Shown here: positions 10,431 through 20,830 of the stretch, in pieces | Position numbering within the stretch: the first letter of the stretch is position 1 | Layout of the letters: the number at the start of each line of letters is the position of its first letter | NCBI GenBank assembly: GCA_023375785.1 | Contig: SZWC01007335.1 | Location: 87,206 to 122,519, forward strand | Direction: 5' to 3' | DNA length: 35,314 nt | Source of the DNA: Penium margaritaceum | Taxonomy: Eukaryota; Streptophyta; Zygnematophyceae; Desmidiales; Peniaceae | Translations under genes and position numbers: made by a program | The notes under the pieces: model-generated | Seen by the model: the letters and a program-made list of their open reading frames with translations, nothing else | What the model was told of the DNA's origin: nothing | Databases searched by the model: none

Positions 10431-11553
10431 CCAGGCCATAACGCATGTCGGGCCGGAAAAGGTGGTACCCGTCTTCACCGACAATGCCTCAACAAACAAG
10501 AAGGCCTACGAGGCCTTGAGGAACATGCATCCAAGCATATTCTTTGTGCACTGTGTTGATCACAGTCTTGATTTGGTGTTGAAATATGTGGCAAAGACAG
10601 AGTGGGGCCAGTCAGTGATTAGCAAGGCTGAGTGTGTTGTCACATTTTTCAGGAACAAGGATTATCTGCGCTCCTGGTTCAAGGTTGAGTCAGGAGGGAG
10701 GGTTCTACTGCCAGCTGCTGCTACACGCTTTGCTTCTGTGCACAGAATGCTTGAGCGCCTGTTCAGCATGCGTGACTGCCTGCAGAAGATGATTTCCAGT
10801 GCCAAGTGGAAGGAGATGGGGGCTGGGAAGGATGCTGGTTGGAAGGCAAGAAAGAAAGAGGTCCGTCGGTTTGTGAAGATTGAAGTTTTCCGGGTGCAGG
10901 TCAAGGCCATGATGAAGCTAATGTCCCCACTTGTCATTGCACTGCGCAAGGCTGACGCCGCAGGTGGCACGGCAGGAATCGTGTACGAGACACTGCTAGA
11001 CACGACTGACGAGATCAGAAAGCTCGTTGTGGCTCGTGGCCGATGCCGTGCTCCATGCAATCCTGCCTGGGTCAAATTTGCACTGGAGCGGTTCAACAGC
11101 AGATGGACTAACCAGATGTCCGGCCCTGTGTTTGCAACCGCCCGACGAGTCCACCCACAGCACTTCGAGCATAAATTCGACGGAGACGAGAAAATGGTCG
11201 AGGCGTGGAACACAGTGGTGAACGCCCTGGTGCCGGAGAAGGACCAAGAGCAGGTGAGCAGGGAGCTTGAAGGGTTTGTAAACGCACGCGTGACCTGTGA
11301 CATTGAGCCCAGTCGTGCACGGGACGTGGAGAAAGCCAAAGCAGCAGTGCAGCATGTCATTGTAGGCGACATGCCTGCATTTAGGTGGCACGCACGGTTC
11401 CTCACTAGTCTGCCCGTGCTTTGTGCATTTGCCATGCGCCTCCTTGCTCAGCCTTGCAGCTCCTCTGACAACGAGCGTGTATTCAGCAAGCATCAGCTGG
11501 TGCAGACGGCGAGGAGGAACAGGCTGAAGGTGAAGACCCTGGAACTGCTGGTG
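10402..11553 (+). pseudogene. hAT transposase, catalytic core and C-terminal region up to the assembly gap
   Basis: Long open frame continuing the transposase after the frameshift (the frame opens just after a TGA at 10399). It starts with the family motif V-F-T-D-N-A-S-T (Asp codon at 10480, the second catalytic aspartate position of hAT/DUF659 proteins). Then come the H-C-V-D-H-S-L-D-L segment near 10550 and a long helical region. It ends with the hAT dimerisation (hATC) motif L-A-Q-P-C-S-S-S-D-N-E-R-V-F-S and the R-R-N-R-L-K-V-K-T-L-E-L-L-V helix, cut by 29 N at 11554-11582. The second copy of the hATC segment after the gap appears to be an assembly duplication. Confidence 0.8.
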
Positions 11554-11786
11554 NNNNNNNNNNNNNNNNNNNNNNNNNNNNNCAGCAGGTCATTGCAGGC
11601 GACATGCCTGCATTTAGGTGGCACGCACGGTTCCTCACTAGTCTGCCCGTGCTTTGTGCATTTGCCATGCGCCTCCTTGCTCAGCCTTGCAGCTCCTCTG
11701 ACAACGAGCGTGTATTCAGCAAGCATCAGCTGGTGCAGACGGCGAGGAGGAACAGGCTGAAGGTGAAGACCCTGGAACTGCTGGTG
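11350..11786 (+). repeat. 204-bp duplication flanking an N gap (probable assembly artefact)
   Basis: Bases 11350-11553 and 11583-11786 are the same 204 bp with two mismatches seen (CAGCATGTCATTGTAGG versus CAGCAGGTCATTGCAGG), separated only by 29 N. If the gap and one copy (233 bases) are removed, the frame running from 10402 joins without a shift to the true C-terminus. That is what two overlapping contig ends placed side by side would give. Confidence 0.85.
11554..11582. other. Assembly gap (29 N)
   Basis: Run of 29 undetermined bases inside the transposase, flanked by a 204-bp duplication. Confidence 0.99.
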
Positions 11787-12413
11787 TGGGTGAACATCCG
11801 CATGACGCGGTTGTACGGGCGGAAGAAGTCGAAGCAGCTGATGGCTTATCTACGTAAGCTGGTGGAGGAAGAATAAGTAGAGAGTGAAAGTGAGGACGAT
11901 GGGGAATTAGAGGCAGAGGCAGCTGATGATGACTCAGACGTGGTGGAATGGGATCCACTGATCTCAGAGGCGGGCATTAATGGTGAAGACGAAGGCGGGA
12001 TAGGGGCAAAAGCCAATGCGGGAACAGGGGAAGGAGAGGGAGATGATGAGGAATTCTCTAATGAGGACTTGGAGGATGAGCACGAGAGTGAGGGGGTAAC
12101 AGATGAAGAAGAAGTAGCTAGGTAGGATGAAGACGATGCTCTCAAGACTGTTGACAAGGAAGTGTCCAGGATCCTTCACACGGGAGTGAGGAAGCGGAAA
12201 GATTTGGAGGCAGATGTGGTGGAGGTTGCCACCACTGGATGCAGTGCAGGAACCACCACTGGACAGTCAGGGCTGACTGTGCTTTCATCAGCTAGAGCTG
12301 GTGGTAGAGCAGCTGATGCTGCTCCACCAAAAGCCAAGGCAGGGCAGTCTTCGGCAGCCAAGGCAGGGAAATCATCTGGACAGCGTCCAAAGAGGAATTG
12401 TAGGGGCACTTGA
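11583..12413 (+). pseudogene. hAT transposase C-terminus and acidic tail with two in-frame stops
   Basis: This begins with the second copy of the hATC motif (P-C-S-S-S-D-N-E-R-V-F-S), then runs past the gap point into V-W-V-N-I-R-M-T-R-L and K-L-V-E-E-E. A TAA lies at 11874-11876. The same frame then stays open for 82 codons of very acidic sequence (runs of E, D and S, with V-V-E-W-D-P-L), reaches a TAG at 12123-12125, and stays open for another 95 codons. These end in a basic stretch (Q-R-P-K-R-N-C-R-G-T) before a TGA at 12411-12413. The tail could be the original C-terminus of the transposase interrupted twice, or the TAA may be the genuine end with the rest as 3' flank. The strong coding-like composition favours the first. 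Confidence 0.65.
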
Positions 12414-12870
12414 TGTCATGTGCAATGCATGGTTCCTTAAAAAAAACTATGTCCAATTCATTTGCCTCTTCTGTTGAACTTCCTTAATATTAATGTGTCA
12501 CATGATAGTTTTGAATTAACATGGAGAGCAATGTTAAAACGCTGTGTTCAATGCATCTAAGCTTCCAAGGAAAAAAGATGTGATCACGAGACTTAAAAAT
12601 GTCACAGGATGGCTATGAACGACCATGGCAAGCAAGAGAAGGTGGCCATACTCGGGAGACAAATGTTTGTTTTTGCATTGAAATCAAGTTTTCCTGCTTC
12701 ATACGTCACCATTATGGAAAACTAGTTGAAGTTGTGGTCATGGCACTCTCTTCTGCTATGAAAGGGTGAACCGACTTGGCCGACCCACATCGACGTGGAC
12801 AGACAAGTGCCGACTTCCGACACACCGACGTCCAAAGTGGGCGTCGACGACGACGTCCAGAAGTGATCAT
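12414..12870. other. 3' flank of the hAT gene, no gene seen
   Basis: AT-richer sequence of about 460 bp after the last transposase stop. No ORF, no clear AATAAA and no terminal inverted repeat were found. Its last 90 bp are rich in GTCGG/CGAC motifs that mirror the left end of the island. Confidence 0.7.
12789..12800 (-). repeat. Right subterminal inverted copy of the GTCGAC motif
   Basis: ATCGACGTGGAC is the reverse complement of GTCCACGTCGAT, one mismatch from the 12-mer repeated at 8939-8962. It lies 70 bp inside the right satellite junction. Confidence 0.5.
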
Positions 12871-13404
12871 GGGCCCTAGTTGCGCCCTAGTTGTGCATTA
12901 CTTGCCTCCTACTTGTGCCCTAGTTGCGCTCTTGTCGCGCCCTAGTTGCGCCCTGGTTGCGCTCTAGTTGCGCCCTAGTTGCACCCTAGTTGCGCCCTAG
13001 TTGCGACCTAATTGCGCCCTGATTGTCCCCTGGTTGCGCACTATTTGCGCCCTAGTTGCATCCTAGTTGCGCCCTAGTTGGGCCCTAGTTGCGTCCTAGT
13101 TGCGACCTAGTTGGGTCGTAGTTGTATCCTAGTTTCGCCCTAGTTGCACCCCAAATGCACCCTAGTTGCGCCATAGTTGCGCCCTAGTTGCTCACTAGTT
13201 GCGTCCTAGTTGCGCCATAATTGCACCCTAGTTGCGCCCTAGTTGCACCCTAGTTGCGCCCTAGTTTCGCCCTAGTTGCGCCCTAGTTCTGCCCTAGTTG
13301 CGTCCTAGTTGCGCCCTAGTTGCGCCCTGGTTGCGCACAAGTTGTACCCTACTTGCGCCCTACTTGCGCCCTACTTGATCCCTAGTTGCGCCTCATTTGG
13401 GCAT

Positions 13405-16110
13405 TCGCTACGCCCTAGTTATACCCTAGATACGCCCTAGTTGCGTCCTACTTGTCCCATACTTGCGCCCTATTTGCGCCTTAGTTGCGCCTTAGTTGCG
13501 CCCTAGTTGCGCCTTAGTTGCACCCTAGATGCGGCCTAGTTACGCCCTAGTTGCACCCTAGCTGCGCCCTAGTTACGCCCTAGTTGTGCCCTAGTTGCGC
13601 CCTAGTTACGCCTTAGTTGCGCCCTAGTTGCACACTAGTTGTGCCATAGTCGCGCCCTTAGTTGCGCCATAGTTGCGCCCTAGTTACACCCTAGTTGCGC
13701 CCTAGTTGCACCATATTTGCGCCCTTATTGCACCCTACTTGTGCCCTACTGGCACCCTACTTGCGCCCTAGTTGTGCCTTAGTTGGACACTAGCTACACC
13801 CTAGTTGTGCCCTAGTTGCACCCTAGTTGTGTCCTACTTGTGCCCTACTTGCGCGCTAGTTGTGCCTTAGTAGCGCCTTAATAGCGCTCAACCTGCGCAC
13901 TAGTTACACCCTTGTTGCGCCCTAGTTGCATCCTAGTTGTGCCATACTTGTGCTCTACTTGCACCCTAGTTGCACCATACTTGCGCCCTAGTTGCGCCCT
14001 GGTTCCCCCCTTGTTGGGCCCTAGTTGTGCTCTAGTTGCACCCTTCTTGCGCCCTATTTGCGCCTTAGTTGCGCCCTAGTTGTGCCCAACTTGCACACTA
14101 GTTGCACCCTAGTTGCGCCCTAGTTGCGCCCTAGTTGTACCCTAGTTGTGCCCTAGTTGCGCCCTACTTGCTTCCTACTTGCGCCATACTTGCGCCCTAG
14201 TTGCCTCCTAGTTGTGCCCTACTTGTGCCCTGGGTGCGTCCTAGTTGCGTCCTAGTTGTACCCTAGTTGCGCCCTTCTAGCGCCGTTATTGCACCAAACT
14301 TACACCCTACTGGCGCCCTACTTGCGCCCTAGGTGCCTCTCGGTTGGACATTAGCTACGCCCTAGTTGCCCCCAGTTGTGCCCTAATTGCGCCCTAGTTG
14401 TGCCCTAGCTGCGCGTTAGTTGCGTCCTAGTTGCTCCCTAGTTGCGCCAATGTCGTGCCCTAGTCGCGCCCTAGTCGCGCCCTATTCGCGTCCTAGTCGC
14501 ACCCTAGTTGCGCCTTAGTTGCGCCCTAGTTGCACCCTAGTTGCACCCTAGTTGCGCCCTAGCTGTGCCCTATGTGCGTCCTAGTTACGCCCTAGTTGTA
14601 CCCTAGTTGTGCCCTATTTGCGCCCTATATGTGCCCTAGTTGCGCCCTACTCGCGCCCTAGTTACGCCCTAGTTGCGCCCTAGTTGCGCCCTAGTTGCGC
14701 CCTAGTTGCGCCCTACTTGAGCCCTACTCTCGTCCTAGTTGCCCCTCAGTTGGGCACTAGCTATGCCCTAGTTGAACCCTATTCGCGCCCTAGCTGCGTC
14801 CTACTTGTGCCCTACTTATGCCCTAGTTGTGCCTTAGTTGCGCCTTAGTTACGCCTTAGTTGCGCCTTAATTGCACCTTATTTGCGTCCTACTTGCGCCC
14901 TAGTTGCGCCTTAGTTGCACCCTAGTTGCACCCTAGTTGCGCCCTAGTTGCGCCCTAGTTGCACCCTAGTTAGGTCCTAGTTCCGCCCTTGTTGCACCCT
15001 TATTGCGCCGTCGTTGCACCCTCGTTGCACCCTCGTTGCGCCCTCGTTGCGCTCAAGTTGCGCCCTAGATGCGCCCTTGTTACGCCCTAGTTGTCCCCCG
15101 CTTGTGCCGTAGTTGCACCCTACTTGTGCCCTACTTGCGCCCTACTTGCGCCCTAGTTGCACCCTTGTTGCGCCCTAGTTGCGCCCTAGCTACGCCCTAC
15201 TTGCGTCCTAGTTGCGCCCTAGTTGCGCACTAGCTGCACCCTAGTTACGCCCTAATTGCGCCCTAGTTACACCCTAGTTGCGCCCTATTCGCACCCTAGT
15301 GGCGCCCTAGTCACGCACTAGTTGCGCCCTAGTTGCGCCCTAGCTGCGCTCTAGTTACACCGAATTCGCGCCCTTATTGCACCCTACATGCGCCTTACTG
15401 GCACCCTTCTTGCGCCCTAGTTGTGCCTTAGCTGGGCACTAGCTACGCCCTAGTTGTGCCATATTTGCGCCCTAGTTGCGTCCTACCTGTGCCCTACTTG
15501 CGCGCTAGTTGCGCCTTATTTGCACCTTAGTTGCGCCCAACTTCCACACTAGTTGCACCCTCTTTGCGCCCTTTATGCGCCCTAGTTATGCCCTGGTTTG
15601 CCCTATTTGCGCCCTAGTTGTGCCCTAGTTGCGTCCTAGTTGTGACCTAGTTGCATGCTAGTTGTGCCCAAGTTTTGCCCTAGTTGCACCCTAGTTGCAC
15701 CCTAATTGCACCCTAGTTGCACCCTAGTTGCGCACTAGTTGCGGCCTAGTTGCGCCCTAGTTGCGCCCTTGTTGCGCCCTCGTTGCGCCCTAGATGCGCC
15801 ATCATTGCGCCCTTGTTGCACCCTAGTTGCGCTCTAGTTGCGCCCTAGTTACGTCCTAGTTGCGCCCTAGTTGCACCCTAGTTGTGCTCTAGTTGCGCCC
15901 TAGTTGCGCCCTAGTTGCGCCCTAGTTGCGCCCTAGTTGCGGCCCAATTGTGCCCTAGTTGCGCCCTAGTTGCGCCCTTGTTGGGCCTTAGTTGTGCCCT
16001 AGTCGCACCCTACTTGCGCCAACCTTACGCCCTACTTGCGCCCTACTTGCACCCTAGTTGCGTATAAGTTGCACCCTAGCTACGACCTAGCTGTACCTCA
16101 GTTGGGCACT
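13405..16110 (+). repeat. Kilobase-scale higher-order repeat in satellite A, copy 3
   Basis: Six marker units in the same order as at 2691-5396 and 5671-8859. Several rare neighbouring variants are shared, including the ACCAAACTTACACCCTACTGG run before the 14352 marker and the CTCGTTGC cluster ending in GCTCAAGTTGCGCCC near 15000-15065 (compare about 7295-7350). The pairwise alignment still has to be run to measure identity. Confidence 0.7.
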
Positions 16111-19100
16111 AGCTACGCCCTTGTTGTACCCTACTTGCATCCTAGTTGCGTCCTACTTATGCCCTATTTACGCCCTAGTTGCGCCTTGGTTGTACCCTAG
16201 TTGCACCCTACTTGCCCCCTACTTGCGCCATAGTTTCGCCCTAGTTGCGCCCTAGTTGCTCCTTAGTTGCACCCTAGTTGCGCCCTAGGTGAGCCCTAGT
16301 TGCGCCCTAGTTGCACCCTAGTTGCGCCCTAGTTGTGTCCGAAATACGCCCAAGTCGCGCCCTAGCCGCGCCCTAGTCGCGCCCTAGTTGCGCTCTAGTT
16401 GCACCCTAATTGCACCCTAGTTACACCCTAGTTGCACCCTAGTTGCGCCCTAGTTGCGCCCTAGTCGCCCCCTAGTCGCGCCCTAGTCACGCCCTAGTTG
16501 CACCCTAGTTGCGCCCTATTTGTGCTCTAGTTACACCCTATTTGCGCCCTTATTGCACCCTACTTGCACCCTACTTGCACCCTACTAGCAACCTTCTTGC
16601 GCCCTATTGTGCCTTAGTTGGGCACTAGCTACGCCCTAGTTGTGCCCTAGTTGTGCCCTAGTTGCGTCCTACTTGTGCCCTACTTGCGCGCTAGTTGCGC
16701 CTTAGTTGAACCTTAGTTGCGCCTAATTTGCACCCTAGTTACGCCCTAGTTGCGCCCTAGTTGTACCCTGGTTGCGCCCTAGTTGCGCCCTAGTTGAGCC
16801 CTAGCTGCGCCCTAGTTGCAACCTAGTTGCGTCCTAGTTGTGCCCATGTTGTGCCCTAGTTGCGCCCTAGTTGCACCCTAGTTGCGCCCTAGTTGCACCC
16901 TAGTTACGCCCTAGTTGCGCCCTAGTTATGCCCTGGTTACGCCCTCGTTGCACCCTCGTTGCACCCTAGTTGCACCCTCGTTGCGCCGTTGTTGCGTCCT
17001 AGTTGCACTCTACTTGCACCCTAGTTACGTCCTAGTTGAGCCCTAGTTGCGCCCTAGTTGCACTCTAGTTGCGCCCTAGTTGCGCCCTAGTTGCGCCCTA
17101 GTAGCGCCCTAGTTGCACCCTAGTTGCGCCCTTGTTGCACCTTAGTTGTGCCCTAAATGCACCCTAGTTGCGCATTTGTTGCGCCTTACTTGTGCCCTAG
17201 TTGCACCCTACTTGCGTCCTACTTGCGCCCTAGTTGCACCCTACGTGCACCCTAGTTGCGTCTAAGTTGCGCCCTAGTTGTGCCCTGGTTGTGCCTCGGT
17301 TGGGTACTAGCTACACCCTAGTTGTACCCTACTTGTGCCCTAGTTGCGTCCTACTTGTGCACTATTTACGCCATAGTTGCGCCTTAGTTGCACCCTAGTT
17401 GCATCCTTCTTGCGCCCTAGTCGCGCCCTTGTTGCGCCCCAGTTGCGCCCTAGTTGCGCCCTATTTGCACCCTAGTTGCGCCTTAGTTGCGCCCTAGTTG
17501 CGCCTTAGGTGACCCCTAGTTGCGCCCTAGTTGCGCCCCAGTTGCGCCCTAGTTGCGCCCTAGTTACGCCCAAGTCGCGCCCTAGTCGCGCCCTAGTCAC
17601 GCACTAGTTGCGCCCTAGTTGCGCTCTAGTTGCACCATAGTTGCGCTCTAGTTGCGCCCTAGCTGTGCCCTATGTGTGTCCTAGTTGCAACCTAGTTGCG
17701 CCCTAGTTGCGACCTAGTTGCCCCCAGTTGCGCCCAAATTGCGCCCTAGTTGCGCCCTAGTTGCGCCCTATATGTGCACTAGTTGCGCCCTAGTTGCGCC
17801 CAAGCCACGCCATAGTAACGCCCTAGTCGCGCCCTATGTGCGCCCTAGTTGTGCACGGGTTACACCCTAGTTGCGCCCTAGTTGCGCCTTCGTTGCGTCC
17901 TAGTTGCGCCCTAGTTACGCCCTAGTTGCCCCCCTAATTGCACCCTAGTTGCACCCTAGTTGCGCCCTATTTTCGCCCTAGTTGCACCCTAGTCGCGCCC
18001 TAGTCGCGCCCTAGTCACTCCCGAGCTGCGCCTAGTTGCGCCCTAGTTGTGGTCTAGTTACACCCTATTTGCGCCCTTATTACACCCTACTTGCGCCCTA
18101 CTCGCACCCTTCTTGGGCCCTATTTGTGCCTTAGTTGGGCACTAGCTACGCCGTAGTTGTGCCGTAGTTGCACCATAGTTGCGTCCTAGTTGTGCCCTAC
18201 TTGCGCGCTAGTTGCGCCTTGGTTGCACCTTAGTTGCGCCCAACTTGCACACTAGTTGCACCCTAGTTGTGCCCTGGTTGCGCCCTAGTTGCGCCCTAGT
18301 TGCGCCCTACTTGCGACCTAGCTGCCTCCTAGTTGTGCCCAAGTTGTGCCCTAGTTGTGCCCTAGTTGCACCCTAGTTGCGCCCTAGTTGCAACCTAGTC
18401 GCGCCCTAGTTGTGCCCTATTTACGCCCTAGTTGCGCCCTCGTTGCACCATCGTTACGCCCTAGTTGCACCCACGTTGCGCCCTTGTTGCGCCGTAGTTG
18501 CGCTCTAGTTGTGCCCTAGTTGCACCTTACTTGCGCCCTAGTTGCGCCCTAGTTGCGCCCTAGTTGCGCCCTAGTTGCACCCTAGTTGCGCCTTAGTTGC
18601 ACCCTAGTTGCGCCCTAGGCGAGCCCTAGTTGCGCCCTAGTTGCGTCCTAGTTGCGCCCTAGTCGCGACCTAGTTACGCCCAAGTCGCGCACTAGTCGCA
18701 CCCTAGTCGCGCCCTAGTTGCGCCCTAGTTCCGGCCTAGTTGCGCCCTTGTTGCGCCCTATGTGTATCCTAGTTGCAACCTAGTTGCGGCCTAGTTGCGC
18801 CCTAGTTGCCCCCAGTTGCGCCCTAACTGCATCCAAGTTGCGCCCTTGTTGCACCCTAGTTGTGCCCTAGTTGCGCCCTAGTTGCGCGCAAGCCGCGCCC
18901 TAGTCGCGCCCTAGTCGCGCCCTAGTTGCGCCCTAGTTGTGCACTAGTTACACCCTAGCTGTGCCCTGGTTGTGCCCTAGTTGCACCCTAATTGTGCCCT
19001 AGTTGTGTCCTAGTTGCGCCCTAGTTCCGCCCTAGTTGCGCCCTAGTTGCGCCCAACTTGCACCCTAGTTGCACCCTAGTTACGCACTAGTTGCACCCTA

Positions 19101-19682
19101 GTTGCATCCTAGTTGCACCCTAGTTGCGTCCTAGTTGCGTCCTACTTGCGCAATACTGGCACCTACTTTCGCCCTAGTTGCGCCTCAGTTGGGCACTAGC
19201 TACGCCCTAGTTGTCCCCTAGTTGCGCCCTTAGTTGCGTCGTACTTATGCCCTAGTTGCGCCTTAGCTGCGTCCTAGTTGCGCCCAACTTGCAAACTAGT
19301 TGCACCCTAGTTATGTCCTAGTTGCACCCTAGTTGTGCCCTGGTTGTACCCTAGTTGCGCCCTAGTTATACCCTAGTTGCGTCCTCGTTGCGCCCTCGTT
19401 GTTCCCTAGTTACACCATAGTTGCACCCTAGTTGCGCCCTAGTTGCGGCCTTTTGCCCCCAGTTGCGTCCTAATTGCGCCCTAGTTGCGCCCTAGTTGCG
19501 GTCTAGTTGCGCCCTAGTTACGCCCTAGTTGCGCCCTAGTTGCACCCTAGTTGCACCCTGGTTGCACCCTAATTGCGCCCTAGTTGCACCCTAGTTACGC
19601 CCTAGTTGCGCCTAGTTGCGCCCTAGTTGCACACTTGTTGCGCCTTATTTGTGCCCTAGTTGCGCCCTACTTGCGCCCTACT

Positions 19683-20550
19683 TGCGCCCTAGTTGCGCCC
19701 TAGTTGCGCCCTAGATGTGCCCTAGTTGCGCCCTTGTTGCGCCCTACTTGCACCATAGTTGCGCCCTAGTTGCGCCCTAGTTGCGCCCTAGATGTGCCCT
19801 AGTTGCGCCCTTGTTGCGCCCTACTTGCACCATAGTTGCGCCCTAGTTGCGCCCTAGTTGCGCCCTAGATGTGCCCTAGTTGCGCCCTTGTTGCGCCCTA
19901 CTTGCACCATAGTTGCGCCCTAGTTGCGCCCTAGTTGCGCCCTAGATGTGCCCTAGTTGCGCCCTTGTTGCGCCCTACTTGCACCATAGTTGCGCCCTAG
20001 TTGCGCCCTAGTTGCGCCCTAGATGTGCCCTAGTTGCGCCCTTGTTGCGCCCTACTTGCACCATAGTTGCGCCCTAGTTGCGCCCTAGTTGCGCCCTAGA
20101 TGTGCCCTAGTTGCGCCCTTGTTGCGCCCTACTTGCACCATAGTTGCGCCCTAGTTGCGCCCTAGTTGCGCCCTAGATGTGCCCTAGTTGCGCCCTTGTT
20201 GCGCCCTACTTGCACCATAGTTGCGCCCTAGTTGCGCCCTAGTTGCGCCCTAGATGTGCCCTAGTTGCGCCCTTGTTGCGCCCTACTTGCACCATAGTTG
20301 CGCCCTAGTTGCGCCCTAGTTGCGCCCTAGATGTGCCCTAGTTGCGCCCTTGTTGCGCCCTACTTGCACCATAGTTGCGCCCTAGTTGCGCCCTAGTTGC
20401 GCCCTAGATGTGCCCTAGTTGCGCCCTTGTTGCGCCCTACTTGCACCATAGTTGCGCCCTAGTTGCGCCCTAGTTGCGCCCTAGATGTGCCCTAGTTGCG
20501 CCCTTGTTGCACCCTACTTGCACCATAGTTGCGCCCTAGTTGCGCCCTAG
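19683..20550 (+). repeat. 77-bp higher-order repeat in satellite A (11 copies)
   Basis: The marker GATGTGCCCTAG occurs at 19714, 19791, 19868 and onward every 77 bp to 20484, eleven times in all. The period is 7 units of 11 bp, in which a CTAGATG, a CCTTGTTG and a CTACTTGCACC variant appear in fixed order. Copies look identical by eye except the last, which has two TTGCACC changes. This is a young local amplification inside an old heterogeneous array. Confidence 0.93.
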
Positions 20551-20830
20551 TTGCACCCTAGTTGCGCCCTAGTTACGCCCTAGTTGTGCCCTAGTTGCGC
20601 CCTACTCTTGCCCTAGTTGCGCATCAGTTGGACACTAGCTACGCCCTAGTTGTACCCTAGTCGCGCCCTAGCTACGTCCTGTTTGTGCCCATTTGCGCCC
20701 TAGTTGCGCCTTAGTTGCGCCTTAGTTGTGCCTTAGTTACGCCTTAGTTGCGCAATAGTTACGCCCAATTTTTGCCCTAGTTGCGCCCCAGTTGCACCCT
20801 AGTTGCACCCTAGTTGCGCCCTAGTTGTAC

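Larger units (their letters stand above)
8882..12870 (+). mobile_element. Non-satellite island carrying a decayed hAT-type DNA transposon
   Basis: Satellite A stops at about 8881 and resumes at 12871 in the same orientation, and the intervening 4 kb is unrelated to it. The island holds a broken hAT transposase gene on the plus strand (9459-12413) with flanks of about 0.5 kb on each side. Near both ends are GTCGAC/GTCGG-rich stretches in inverted orientation: a 12-mer GTCCACGTCGAC in tandem at 8939-8962 and its 11/12-matching reverse complement at 12789-12800, respectively about 58 and 70 bp inside the satellite boundaries. I could not identify clean terminal inverted repeats or an 8-bp target duplication, so the exact element ends are unproven. 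Confidence 0.75.
12871..20830 (+). repeat. Satellite A, third block
   Basis: About 8 kb of the 11-bp CTAGTTGCGCC family in the same orientation as before. TTGGGCACTAGCTAC-type marker units occur at 13405, 13791, 14352, 14758, 15440, 16110, 16626, 17308, 18143, 19197 and 20636. The first six reproduce the spacing pattern of the two earlier copies (386/561/406/682/670). From 15440 on, two marker contexts alternate: one preceded by a CTACTGGCACCCTTCTTG-type run and one by CCTCAGTTG. The block ends sharply at about 20830 in unique DNA. Confidence 0.95.

Noticed and set aside
1..20830. CRISPR array or telomere (CCCTA-like motifs in satellite A)
   Set aside because: The repeats are contiguous 11-mers with no unique spacers, and the unit is not a telomeric CCCTAAA type; the setting is eukaryotic.
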